The notes below the pieces were generated by a model. The model saw only the letters and a list, made by a program, of their open reading frames with translations, was not told where the DNA came from and made no database searches. This document shows positions 44,543-52,930 of a DNA stretch of 64,000 bases, in pieces. The DNA is from an uncultured Litoreibacter sp. Lineage in GTDB: Bacteria > Pseudomonadota > Alphaproteobacteria > Rhodobacterales > Rhodobacteraceae. The position numbers and the translations under genes were made by a program. The stretch covers positions 682,001-746,000 of the forward strand of contig NZ_CANKWO010000001.1 of NCBI RefSeq assembly GCF_947487515.1, read 5' to 3'. Positions within the stretch are counted from its first letter, which is position 1; each line of letters begins with the position of its first letter.

Positions 44543-44847
44543 CAGAGGTCTCCCATGACTTGGGCGTTAAATCCAAATACGCGTCTCTTGCCGCCAATGG
44601 CGATCAAGCGCACCTCGCGGCGTTGACCCGGCTCAAAACGCACGGCGGTGCCAGAGGCGATATCAAGGCGCAGCCCGTAGGCCGCGTCGCGGTCAAACTC
44701 CAACGCGGGGTTGGTTTCTGCGAAATGGTAGTGGCTGCCGACCTGTACGGGGCGGTCGCCAGTGTTGGCGACGATCAGGGTGATGGCGTCTTGGCCCTCG
44801 TTCAAGGTCAAGGTGCCCTCGGCGGGAAAGAGTTCTCCGGGGATCAT
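44542..44847 (-). CDS. ureB: Urease beta subunit
   Basis: A 101-residue structural subunit. [18 protein letters not shown] opens the family, followed by [14 protein letters not shown] and [21 protein letters not shown] use the ATG at 44847, 11 bases after the ureA stop; a longer frame upstream is shifted into ureA and encodes unrelated residues. UreA and UreB are separate genes, as usual in bacteria other than Helicobacter. Confidence 0.97.
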   Translation of the reverse strand: MIPGELFPAEGTLTLNEGQDAITLIVANTGDRPVQVGSHYHFAETNPALEFDRDAAYGLRLDIASGTAVRFEPGQRREVRLIAIGGKRRVFGFNAQVMGDL

Positions 44848-44858
44848 GTTGTGCGCTC

Positions 44859-45161
44859 CTACCTGATCGGGTTGTGGACGGTGACCAGCTTGGTGCCGTC
44901 TGGGAAAGTGGCTTCGACCTGCACTTCGTGGATCATCTCGGCGATGCCATCCATACATTGATCGCGGGTGACAACGTGACCGCCCGCCTCCATCATATCC
45001 GCCACCGAACGCCCATCGCGCGCGCCCTCGACGACCGCGTCGGTGATCAGTGCAATGGCCTCGGGGTGGTTCAGCTTCACGCCGCGCGCCAAGCGTTTGC
45101 GCGCCACTTCAGCCGCCATCGCGATCAGCAGCTTGTCTTTTTCTCGAGGGGTAAGTTGCAT
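44859..45161 (-). CDS. ureA: Urease gamma subunit
   Basis: The 100-residue gamma subunit: [37 protein letters not shown] and [43 protein letters not shown] match the family along its whole length. It starts three bases after the ureD stop. Confidence 0.97.
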   Translation of the reverse strand: MQLTPREKDKLLIAMAAEVARKRLARGVKLNHPEAIALITDAVVEGARDGRSVADMMEAGGHVVTRDQCMDGIAEMIHEVQVEATFPDGTKLVTVHNPIR

Positions 45162-45164
45162 GGG

Positions 45165-46022
45165 CTAAAGCCTCCATGATGTGGGCAGATTATTTTGAGT
45201 GAGCCGTTCCAGTGCAGGAACCAAACTGCGCCGCAACTCATAGCTGTCGGCGGCCAATTGCCGGATCACCAGCACGTCTTCGTGCAGCATGCTGGCCCCC
45301 GCAGTATCGGGCAGCATGGCGCGCAGCGCGTCCAAATGCGCGGCGGCATCGGGCGCCACCAAAACCACGCTGGCCATTGCACCCGCGCCATTGGCAACTG
45401 CTGGATGGGACAAATGCGCGGCGGCATCACCAGAGAGGGTCATTCCGTCGATATAAAGAGGGCGCGAATTGCGGGTGATCTTGATGCGGTCTTGGAAATT
45501 GACGTTGTGCAGCTGCTCGGACATGGCGGCGCGACCAAAGACGATAGGTTCCACCATGACGAGGGTTGCGCCGTCTTCCAGCGAAATATCCAAGCGACGC
45601 TGCAGGGCACAGCAATCAAACAGGATCAGCTCTTGCGGCAACCAGTTCATCCGCGCCCCAGACCGCACGACCAGCCTGTTTTCCACCTGTGCAACCTCGC
45701 CACTTTGGGCGCGGTACGCACGTTCCGCCGCTTGCGTGGTCAGTGTCAGCCCTGCACCCTCTTCAACGGATATGTCCAAATCATATCTGTCGCCACCGGT
45801 GATGCCGCCTGCGGTGTTGACCAATATCACCTCTGCCTCGTCGCGCATCTGGTGAGGAAATACCAATTTGGTGGAGCCGGTTTGGCGCAAACCACTGAGC
45901 CGCGTTTTGCCAGCAACATCTGCACACATCACCACCTTCCCCGTGCCAATGGCGCGCGGTTGGACTGCACAAAGGTCAGTTCGTGGTATAGGGGACAAAA
46001 GGTTAATGGCAGGCTCCGGCAA
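45165..46022 (-). CDS. ureD: Urease accessory protein UreD
   Basis: UreD binds apo-urease and, with UreF and UreG, forms the nickel-delivery tunnel. The 285 residues include VFPHQMRDEAEVILVNTAGGITGGDRYD, TTQAAERAYRAQSG and LPQELILFDCCALQRRLDISL, all conserved in the family. It is first in the urease operon and diverges from urtA over 373 bases. Confidence 0.96.
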   Translation of the reverse strand: MPEPAINLLSPIPRTDLCAVQPRAIGTGKVVMCADVAGKTRLSGLRQTGSTKLVFPHQMRDEAEVILVNTAGGITGGDRYDLDISVEEGAGLTLTTQAAERAYRAQSGEVAQVENRLVVRSGARMNWLPQELILFDCCALQRRLDISLEDGATLVMVEPIVFGRAAMSEQLHNVNFQDRIKITRNSRPLYIDGMTLSGDAAAHLSHPAVANGAGAMASVVLVAPDAAAHLDALRAMLPDTAGASMLHEDVLVIRQLAADSYELRRSLVPALERLTQNNLPTSWRL

Positions 46023-46395
46023 AAGGCATTTGTGCCTAGTGTTCGAGCATATTCATCGATGAAGTGGCAGGATTTCCGCGTAAATCGAATGAAGCCCAAA
46101 AGTCAGAGTTTAAAATTTAGGCGCTTCGCATGTATCGCGCCCAATATTTAATCATTGCGTTCTAATTCGTTAATTTTCGGGTGCGGATATTTGCGCTTCC
46201 GGACCTGCCCCACAACCATCACCACATCCTCTGAGTTCGAATCTAGATATTTGATGGCAGGGGTGTGTGACGACTGGTTGAATTGGACCTCACTCCGGCC
46301 GCCACACGATTTGCAACACTTACGTTGCAGGGACTAGCTAAGGCGCATGTGTTCTCAGAACAAGCCAAAGCTCACTCCCTGCTTGGAGAGATCAC
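46023..46395. other. Divergent control region ureD / urtA
   Basis: AT-richer than its surroundings and without a credible gene. It must hold the promoters of both the urease and the urea-transport operons. A perfect inverted repeat TGCAAC-ACTTAC-GTTGCA (46312-46329) lies 66 bases before the urtA start. Its arms resemble the TGCAC/GTGCA arms of NtrC sites, but the spacing is one base longer. No tRNA or riboswitch is visible. Confidence 0.5.
46312..46329. promoter_or_regulatory. Inverted repeat upstream of urtA, possible NtrC-type site
   Basis: TGCAAC and GTTGCA are perfect 6-bp arms with a 6-bp spacer. Similarity to the NtrC consensus (TGCACC-N5-GGTGCA) and the nitrogen-scavenging role of the genes favour nitrogen control, but position and spacing alone do not prove it. 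Confidence 0.35.
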
Positions 46396-47670
46396 ATGAG
46401 AACCACCACTGCTCTAGCCACGGCCCTGACCTTCAGCGCGGCCCTGCCTGCCTTTGCCGAGGATTGCACCCTTAAGGTTGGCGTCCTGCACTCCCTGTCT
46501 GGCACGATGGCAATTTCCGAAACCACGCTCAAAGACACCATGCTGACGCTGATCGATCAGCAAAACGCCAAAGGCGGCGTCTTGGGCTGCCAATTGGAAG
46601 CCGTGGTGGTTGATCCGGCCTCTGACTGGCCACTGTTTGCGGAAAAAGCCCGCGAGTTGATCAGCGTGCATGAAGTTGACGTCATTTTCGGCAACTGGAC
46701 ATCCGTGTCGCGTAAATCCGTGCTACCGGTGATCGAAGAGCTGAACGGCCTGCTGTTCTACCCTGTTCAATATGAGGGCGAAGAAAGCTCCAAAAACGTG
46801 TTCTACACAGGTGCCGCCCCGAACCAACAAGCGATCCCTGCGACGGATTACTTCCTTGACGAATTGGGCATCGAAAAATTCGCACTGTTGGGCACGGACT
46901 ACGTCTACCCGCGCACCACAAACAACATTCTGGAATCCTACCTGCAGTCCAAAGACATCGCGAAAGAAGATATCTTTGTGAACTACACACCATTTGGCCA
47001 CTCTGACTGGTCCAAGATTGTAGCTGACGTGGTTGCATTGGGCGCAGACGGCAAGAAGGTCGGCGTGATCTCGACCATCAATGGCGACGCCAACATCGGC
47101 TTCTACAAAGAGCTGGCCGCGGCTGGTATTTCCGCCGACGACATCCCAGTTGTTGCGTTTTCCGTTGGGGAAGAAGAGCTGTCCGGCTTGGACACAACCA
47201 ATCTTGTGGGCCACCTTGCGGCGTGGAACTACTTCCAATCGGCAGAAACCGACGCCAACGCTGAATGGATCGCCGCTTGGAAAGCCAAAATGGGCGAAGA
47301 GCGCGTGACCAACGACCCAATGGAAGCCCACTACATCGGCTTCAACATGTGGGTTAACGCGGCAACTGCTGCTGGCACCGCCGACGTGGACGCCGTTCGC
47401 ACCGCAATGTACGGCCAAGAGTTCCCGAACCTGACAGGCGGCACAGCCGTGATGTTGCCCAACCACCACCTGTCCAAGCCTGTTCTGATTGGCGAGATCA
47501 CTGAAGACGGCCAGTTCGACATCATCAGCCAAACAGCTGAAGTTCCAGGTGACGCATGGACAGACTTCCTGCCAGAATCCGCCAAATTGGTGTCTGACTG
47601 GAAGGCCTTGGATTGCGGCATGTACAACACAGAGACCAAGTCCTGCGTTCAAACCCTGTCCAACTACTAA
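46396..47670 (+). CDS. urtA: Urea ABC transporter substrate-binding protein
   Basis: Periplasmic urea receptor, 424 residues, with a Sec signal peptide (residues 1-21, cleavage near AFA). VGVLHSLSGTMAISETTLKD starts the type-1 periplasmic fold. FGNWTSVSRKSVLPVIEELNGLLFYPVQYEGEESS and AAPNQQAIPATDY are the UrtA hallmarks that separate it from amino-acid receptors of the same superfamily. GGTAVMLPNHHLSKPVLIGEI closes the protein. It leads the urtABCDE operon; a strong hairpin follows the stop and would favour excess receptor. Confidence 0.97.
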   Translation: MRTTTALATALTFSAALPAFAEDCTLKVGVLHSLSGTMAISETTLKDTMLTLIDQQNAKGGVLGCQLEAVVVDPASDWPLFAEKARELISVHEVDVIFGNWTSVSRKSVLPVIEELNGLLFYPVQYEGEESSKNVFYTGAAPNQQAIPATDYFLDELGIEKFALLGTDYVYPRTTNNILESYLQSKDIAKEDIFVNYTPFGHSDWSKIVADVVALGADGKKVGVISTINGDANIGFYKELAAAGISADDIPVVAFSVGEEELSGLDTTNLVGHLAAWNYFQSAETDANAEWIAAWKAKMGEERVTNDPMEAHYIGFNMWVNAATAAGTADVDAVRTAMYGQEFPNLTGGTAVMLPNHHLSKPVLIGEITEDGQFDIISQTAEVPGDAWTDFLPESAKLVSDWKALDCGMYNTETKSCVQTLSNY

Positions 47671-47681
47671 TCCACCCCTAA

Positions 47682-47709
47682 GTGAGGGCGCGCGCCTGTG
47701 CGCCCTCAC
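47682..47709 (+). terminator. Intra-operon hairpin after urtA
   Basis: GTGAGGGCGC and GCGCCCTCAC pair perfectly over 10 bp around an 8-base loop. It starts 12 bases after the urtA stop and 33 bases before urtB. As after the peptide-binding protein gene (17030-17054), it lacks a strong T-tract and probably protects the receptor message or attenuates. Confidence 0.7.
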
Positions 47710-47741
47710 CCCTTTGAACTTCCCCCCCGAAAGCTTTTCCC

Positions 47742-49697
47742 ATGAAACACCTGTTTCTCGCAGTCCTCGCGGCACTGCTTTTGATCAATGCCGCCACAGC
47801 ACAAACGGTATCGGTTCAAGACGTGTTGCAAAGCCAGCGCGAATTGCTCGAGAAAAGCTCTCGCAAAACCATTGCCCCCGCGATCGACGCCATCGCCAGC
47901 AGCGGCTTGCCTCAGATGCAAAGCGTGCTTGAGGCATGGCAGTCCAAGAACATGTGGCAGCGCAAGGCCGACGGCCTGTTTTTTCTGGCCACCAAGAATG
48001 ACGACGGCACCTATGCTTTGCAGGATTTTCAGGACGGCGCACCGCGCGGGAACGCCATCAAGAAGGACCTGAAGCAGCTGAAACCCAACAGCGGCATCCG
48101 CGCAATGATCGCAACCGCCTTGGTGCAGTTCCAGCTGTCCGATCCCGATGCAGCCAAACGCCGCGCGGCCCTAGATTCCATCGCCCGCGACCCCGAGGCT
48201 GCGGCGCTGGCCCCCTTGCGCGCCTCCATTGAGGGCGAAGTTGACGCAGATATTTTGGCCCGAAAAACCCGCCTGAACCAGCTTATGACCATGAGCTTCG
48301 ACACAGACACCACCGCACGGGTTGAGGCGATCAACGCAATGGCAGGCGATCTGAGCGTCGATTTTCGCGGCACGTTAAATCCGCTTCTGGCCACCAAGAT
48401 GGTTATCACTGATGCGGACACCACGCCTGAGGGAAACATCGCCTCCAAACTGCGCCCCGGCACAGAGGCGCTGGCCCCATTAGCGGCATATGAGGCATTG
48501 GTCGCCAATGGCCTTGCCCCCGCACTGACCACCAATGACGCCCGCGACGCACTCCTAGAGGCCAATATCAGCAACGCGCGCATCGCTGGGGTGCCTGTTG
48601 CGCAACTTGCGACCGAGGCCAAGCGCAACGAGGTCTACGATCTGCTGGTGGACAACGGCGTGGCCCCTGCCCGTGTCACCGCATCCAGCATTGAGGCAAC
48701 CCTTGATAAGCACAGCTTCTACGACCTCTACCTAGAGCCATCCCCCCAAGTCACGACCGCCGCCAAAGCCGCGCTTGCCAAGTCGCAAACCCGTGTCTCT
48801 GTCAGCCAAGCCGCAGACCTTGGGCTGGATGCACTATCCTTGGCGTCGATCTATTTTCTTGCGGCCATCGGCCTTGCGATCACCTTCGGCGTCATGGGGG
48901 TCATCAACATGGCGCATGGTGAATTCATCATGATGGGCGCCTACACAGGCTACGTCGTGCAGCAGTTCGTCCCCAACCACACGCTGTCGATCATCCTTGC
49001 CGTGCCCTTGGCCTTTGCCGTCACTTTCGCCGCAGGTGTCGCCCTAGAGCGACTGGTCATCCGATGGCTCTACCACCGTCCCTTGGAAACCTTGCTGGCC
49101 ACATTCGGTGTGTCCATCGCCCTGCAGCAACTGGCCAAGAACATCTTTGGCACGCAAGCCCGCCCGCTGACCTCTCCGGCGTGGCTGGATGGGGCATGGG
49201 TAATCAATGACGTGCTGGCGATTAGCTATATCCGCATCGCGATCTTCATTCTGGCGCTGCTGTTTCTTGGGCTGTTCTTGTTCATCATGAAGCGCACCCG
49301 TCTCGGTCTGGAGACCCGCGCCACAACCCAAAACCAACGCATGGCCTCTAGTATGGGGATCAACACCGACCGCGTGAATATGCTGACCTTCGGGCTTGGG
49401 TCAGGGATTGCGGGCATTGCAGGTGTGGCCATCGGGCTGTTCGCGAAGGTCACCTCCGAGATGGGAGACGACTACATCGTGCAAAGCTTCATGACCGTGG
49501 TCGTGGGCGGAGTAGGCAACATCTGGGGCACGCTTGCCGGCGCGATGATGATCGGCGGCTTCCAGAAAGGCGTGGAGTGGCTGAACCCCTCAAACACGCT
49601 GGCCGCCCAAACCTATATGATCATCTTCATCATCATTTTCATTCAATTCCGGCCAAGGGGCATCATCGCCCTCAAGGGTCGCGCGGCGGGAGATTAA
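47742..49697 (+). CDS. urtB: Urea ABC transporter permease UrtB with large N-terminal domain
   Basis: A 651-residue LivH-type permease. Residues 1-20 are a signal peptide, and residues ~21-360 form a periplasmic region of repeated helices that resembles a HEAT-like array (AKRRAALDSIARDPEAAALAPLRASIEGE). The permease core begins near residue 366 (LGLDALSLASIYFLAAIGLAITFGVMGVINMAHGEF) with eight or so helices. GVSIALQQLAKNIFGTQARPLTSPAWLDG and MGDDYIVQSFMTVVVGGVGNIWGTLAGA are typical of UrtB. The N-terminal extension is known in proteobacterial UrtB but is at the long end here; its role is not established. Confidence 0.93.
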   Translation: MKHLFLAVLAALLLINAATAQTVSVQDVLQSQRELLEKSSRKTIAPAIDAIASSGLPQMQSVLEAWQSKNMWQRKADGLFFLATKNDDGTYALQDFQDGAPRGNAIKKDLKQLKPNSGIRAMIATALVQFQLSDPDAAKRRAALDSIARDPEAAALAPLRASIEGEVDADILARKTRLNQLMTMSFDTDTTARVEAINAMAGDLSVDFRGTLNPLLATKMVITDADTTPEGNIASKLRPGTEALAPLAAYEALVANGLAPALTTNDARDALLEANISNARIAGVPVAQLATEAKRNEVYDLLVDNGVAPARVTASSIEATLDKHSFYDLYLEPSPQVTTAAKAALAKSQTRVSVSQAADLGLDALSLASIYFLAAIGLAITFGVMGVINMAHGEFIMMGAYTGYVVQQFVPNHTLSIILAVPLAFAVTFAAGVALERLVIRWLYHRPLETLLATFGVSIALQQLAKNIFGTQARPLTSPAWLDGAWVINDVLAISYIRIAIFILALLFLGLFLFIMKRTRLGLETRATTQNQRMASSMGINTDRVNMLTFGLGSGIAGIAGVAIGLFAKVTSEMGDDYIVQSFMTVVVGGVGNIWGTLAGAMMIGGFQKGVEWLNPSNTLAAQTYMIIFIIIFIQFRPRGIIALKGRAAGD

Positions 49698-49700
49698 GCC

Positions 49701-50873
49701 ATGAACACCTCATTCATCGCGCGCAACCCGTCGGTGCTGGTCTTTTTGGCCCTTTTGGCCCTGTTCACGCTGGTGGTCACGGTCTTGTCCGAGGGCTTTG
49801 GCATTGGCTTCATTTCCACAAGCTTCGTCAAAACCTTGGGCAAAACTCTTTGCTTATGCCTTGTCGCCGTCGCCATGGATTTGATCTGGGGCTACACGGG
49901 CATCTTGTCGCTGGGCCATTTCGCCTTCTTCGGTTTGGGCGGCTATATGGTCGGCATGTGGCTGATGTTTGAGCGCACGCGCCAGATTGTGGTCAACTCC
50001 CTGTCTGACGGCGTTTTGCCCCCCACGCCCGAGGAAATCAAAGCCGCCATCGGCAACCAGATTTTCGGGGTCGTGGGCAGCAGTGAGTTCCCGCTGATCT
50101 GGGCCTTCGCGGATAGCATCGTGTTGCAACTGGCCTTTGTCGTCTTGGTTCCAGGTTTGCTGGCTTTCGTCTTTGGCTGGCTGGCGTTTCGCAGTCGCGT
50201 GACAGGCGTGTACCTGTCAATTTTGACGCAGGCTATGACCTTGGGCCTGGCCCTATACCTGTTCCAAAACGCCAGCGGCTTGCGTGGCAACAACGGGTTG
50301 TCGGGTTTACAAAACCTGCCCGGGGTCACCGCTCCGCAGGCCACCGTGTCCTTGTGGTTCTTCTGGGCCTCGGCGGCGGCACTTGGCGCTGGCTACCTGT
50401 TGGTGGCTTGGGTGGTGTCCGGCAAATTCGGCTCCGTCATTCGCGGCATTCGCGACAATGAGGCCCGCGTGCGCTTCCTTGGCTATTCGGTCGAAAGCTA
50501 CAAGCTGGCGGTCTTCACCCTGACGGCCTGTATCGCGGGCATCGCGGGCGCGCTTTATTACCCGCAAGCCGGTATCATCAACCCCGCAGAGGTCGCACCG
50601 ATCGCTTCGATCTATCTGGCAGTTTGGGTGGCCATTGGCGGGCGCGGCAGGCTTTATGGCGCGGTGATTGGCACCGCCTTCGTCAGCCTTGTGTCCAGCT
50701 GGTTCACCGGCGGTCAGGCCCCCGACATCAACCTTGGGTTCTATACCGTCAAATGGGTCGATTGGTGGCTGATCCTGCTTGGCCTCAGCTTCGTGCTGGT
50801 GACGCTTTACGCCCCGCGCGGCATGAGCGGCATCATCGATCTAATGACGCGCAAGAAAGGAGAAGACAGATGA
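49701..50873 (+). CDS. urtC: Urea ABC transporter permease UrtC
   Basis: A 390-residue LivM-type permease with about nine membrane helices. DLIWGYTGILSLGHFAFFGLGGYMVGMWLM near residues 56-85 and RVRFLGYSVESYKLAVFTLTACIAGIAGALYYPQAGIINP are conserved UrtC features. It begins three bases after the urtB stop and overlaps urtD by four (ATGA), so channel and ATPase synthesis are linked. Confidence 0.95.
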   Translation: MNTSFIARNPSVLVFLALLALFTLVVTVLSEGFGIGFISTSFVKTLGKTLCLCLVAVAMDLIWGYTGILSLGHFAFFGLGGYMVGMWLMFERTRQIVVNSLSDGVLPPTPEEIKAAIGNQIFGVVGSSEFPLIWAFADSIVLQLAFVVLVPGLLAFVFGWLAFRSRVTGVYLSILTQAMTLGLALYLFQNASGLRGNNGLSGLQNLPGVTAPQATVSLWFFWASAAALGAGYLLVAWVVSGKFGSVIRGIRDNEARVRFLGYSVESYKLAVFTLTACIAGIAGALYYPQAGIINPAEVAPIASIYLAVWVAIGGRGRLYGAVIGTAFVSLVSSWFTGGQAPDINLGFYTVKWVDWWLILLGLSFVLVTLYAPRGMSGIIDLMTRKKGEDR

Positions 50874-51610
50874 GAAGCCTTCTCGAAGTTTCGGGTGTGA
50901 CTGTCAGCTTTGACGGCTTTCGCGCGATCAATAACCTGTCGTTTCAAATCGGAAGCGCAGAGATGCGTGCGGTGATCGGGCCAAATGGCGCGGGGAAAAC
51001 CACCTTCATGGACATCGTCACCGGCAAGACCCGCCCCGATGAGGGCCGGATTACTTGGGGCGACAAAAGCATCTCGCTGATTGGCATGTCAGAGGCAAAG
51101 ATCGTCCAAGCGGGCATTGGTCGCAAATTCCAAAAACCCACGGTGTTCGAAGACCAAACCGTCCAAGAAAACCTGCTGATGGCCCTGCGCAAAGATCGCG
51201 GCCCTCTTCGCGTGTTGTTCTACCGCCCGGCCAAGCGCGATCTTGCCCGAGTGGATGAACTGGCCGACGAGATCGGCCTGACCGATGCGTTGCTACGCTT
51301 GTCAGGGGAGTTGAGCCACGGCCAAAAGCAATGGCTGGAAATTGGCATGCTCTTGGCCCAAGACCCGCAATTGCTGTTGGTGGACGAACCCGCCGCAGGC
51401 ATGACCCCTGCCGAGCGCGAAAAGACCACTTCGATCTTGGTGGAGGCCGCCAAAACCCGCGCAGTGGTGGTGGTAGAACATGATATGGAATTCGTGCGCC
51501 GCCTGAACTGCAAAGTCACCGTGCTGCACGAAGGTGCCGTTCTGGCCGAAGGGTCGTTGGACCATGTGACCAAAAACCAAGACGTTATTGACGTTTATCT
51601 AGGGCGCTAA
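50870..51610 (+). CDS. urtD: Urea ABC transporter ATP-binding protein UrtD
   Basis: A LivG-type ATPase of 246 residues. Walker A GPNGAGKTT, signature LSHGQKQWLEIGMLL (with His replacing the usual Gly, as in UrtD), Walker B LLVDEPAAGM and H-loop VEHDME. GIGRKFQKPTVFEDQTVQENLLMAL is specific for UrtD. ATG 50870 follows AAAGGAG. A longer open frame starts within urtC but is not homologous. Confidence 0.96.
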   Translation: MRSLLEVSGVTVSFDGFRAINNLSFQIGSAEMRAVIGPNGAGKTTFMDIVTGKTRPDEGRITWGDKSISLIGMSEAKIVQAGIGRKFQKPTVFEDQTVQENLLMALRKDRGPLRVLFYRPAKRDLARVDELADEIGLTDALLRLSGELSHGQKQWLEIGMLLAQDPQLLLVDEPAAGMTPAEREKTTSILVEAAKTRAVVVVEHDMEFVRRLNCKVTVLHEGAVLAEGSLDHVTKNQDVIDVYLGR

Positions 51611-51613
51611 ATT

Positions 51614-52309
51614 ATGCTGAATATTCAAGACCTAACACTGCATTACGGCAAATCTCAGATACTTTACGATGTCTCCCTTACCGCCAATGTCGGGGAAGTC
51701 ACCTGCATCATGGGCACCAATGGCGTGGGCAAAACCAGCCTGTTGAAAGCCATCTCCGGAACCCATTCCCGATCGGGGGGCGAGATCACGCTGGACGGGC
51801 AAAAGCTGCGCAATCTGCCAGCGCATTCCCTTGCCCAATTGGGGGTTGGATATGTGCCGCAAGGGCGCGATGTCTTTCCGTTGATGACGGTGCGCGAAAA
51901 CCTGCAGACGGGATTTTCTTGTCTGCCAAAATCCGAACATTTCATCCCCGACGATATCTTCGAGTTGTTCCCTGTCCTCAAAGAAATGGAGCACCGGCGC
52001 GGCGGCGATCTGTCTGGCGGGCAACAACAACAGCTGGCCATTGCGCGCGCCTTAATCACCAAGCCCAAGCTTCTGTTACTGGACGAGCCCACCGAGGGCA
52101 TCCAGCCCAACATTATTCAGCAAATCGGGGATGTCATCAGAACCCTGCGAGAACGCGGCACGATGGCGATCGTTCTGGTCGAGCAATACTTCGACTTCGC
52201 ATTTGATCTGGCGGATCAGATGGTCGTTATGAAACGTGGCGAGGTCATCGAAAACACCACCAAGGCCGGCATCGAACGTGGTGCCTTGTTGCAAATGGTG
52301 TCTGTGTAA
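51614..52309 (+). CDS. urtE: Urea ABC transporter ATP-binding protein UrtE
   Basis: A LivF-type ATPase, 231 residues. Walker A GTNGVGKTS, signature LSGGQQQQLAIARAL, Walker B LLLDEPTEGIQPNII, H-loop VEQYFD. FPLMTVRENLQTGFSCLP is the family's Q-loop region. It starts three bases after the urtD stop, completing urtABCDE. It converges on the GDSL hydrolase gene with nine bases between the stops. Confidence 0.96.
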   Translation: MLNIQDLTLHYGKSQILYDVSLTANVGEVTCIMGTNGVGKTSLLKAISGTHSRSGGEITLDGQKLRNLPAHSLAQLGVGYVPQGRDVFPLMTVRENLQTGFSCLPKSEHFIPDDIFELFPVLKEMEHRRGGDLSGGQQQQLAIARALITKPKLLLLDEPTEGIQPNIIQQIGDVIRTLRERGTMAIVLVEQYFDFAFDLADQMVVMKRGEVIENTTKAGIERGALLQMVSV

Positions 52310-52318
52310 CCGGCGACG

Positions 52319-52930
52319 CTAAGGCGCAAGCATCCTTGTGACAACCGGTGCCAAAGACGCCCCAATCGCACGGGTATTTTCCGCATCCAGATGAAGCCCA
52401 TCAAGGGCCGAGCAGACCGCGACGTCATTGCTGTCAAAGAACTCGACCTCGTTAAGTTCCGCAATCTTTGTGACCAAGTCGCGGTACTTTTGGCTGGCAT
52501 CAATCATGGCCGAAGTGATGTCCGAACTGGGAACGATAACAGGAGGAGCCACCACCAAAATTTGCGGCACCTCACACGGAATTCTGCAAGGATGGTGGCG
52601 CACAATCTCGATCAATCGCGCCATGCCGCGCGCAGCCAGTTCCGGATTGACCCCACAAAAGGCGTCATTCGTTCCCAGCATCAAAACCACCAAATCAACG
52701 GGGGCATGCGTGTGCAAAATGGACGGCAGCAGGGCCGCCCCATTCGTATCAGCGGGGCTAACGGGCATGTCAAAGGCCGTCGTCCGGCCGCGTAGCCCCT
52801 CTGGGATCACTTCGAAACCGGTGCGTTCGTGCAGTACAGTTGTCCAGCGATCAGCCGTCGGGTGACGCCCTCCTCCGTCAGGGCGCGCACCCCATGTTAG
52901 GCTGTCCCCAAATGCCAGTATTGTCGCCAT
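52319..52930 (-). CDS. SGNH/GDSL hydrolase (arylesterase-like)
   Basis: A 203-residue serine esterase. Block I is ILAFGDSLTWG with the nucleophile Ser10, block III LMLGTNDAF, and block V DGLHLDAENT with the catalytic Asp-His pair. No signal peptide, so probably cytoplasmic. ATG 52930 overlaps the proS stop by one base (TGATG), so it is translated with proS. Similar esterases act on acyl-CoA thioesters or aryl esters; the substrate here is unknown. Confidence 0.88.
   Translation of the reverse strand: MATILAFGDSLTWGARPDGGGRHPTADRWTTVLHERTGFEVIPEGLRGRTTAFDMPVSPADTNGAALLPSILHTHAPVDLVVLMLGTNDAFCGVNPELAARGMARLIEIVRHHPCRIPCEVPQILVVAPPVIVPSSDITSAMIDASQKYRDLVTKIAELNEVEFFDSNDVAVCSALDGLHLDAENTRAIGASLAPVVTRMLAP

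Noticed and set aside
46063-46078. Possible sigma-54 promoter (TGGCAGGATTTCCGCG) in the ureD/urtA gap
   Set aside because: GG and GC are 10 bases apart as required, but the -12 half is CCGC in place of TTGC and the site is over 300 bases from urtA.
46234-46250. GTTCGAATC resembling a tRNA T-arm
   Set aside because: The flanking bases cannot form the 5-bp T-stem and no acceptor or anticodon arms are found nearby.
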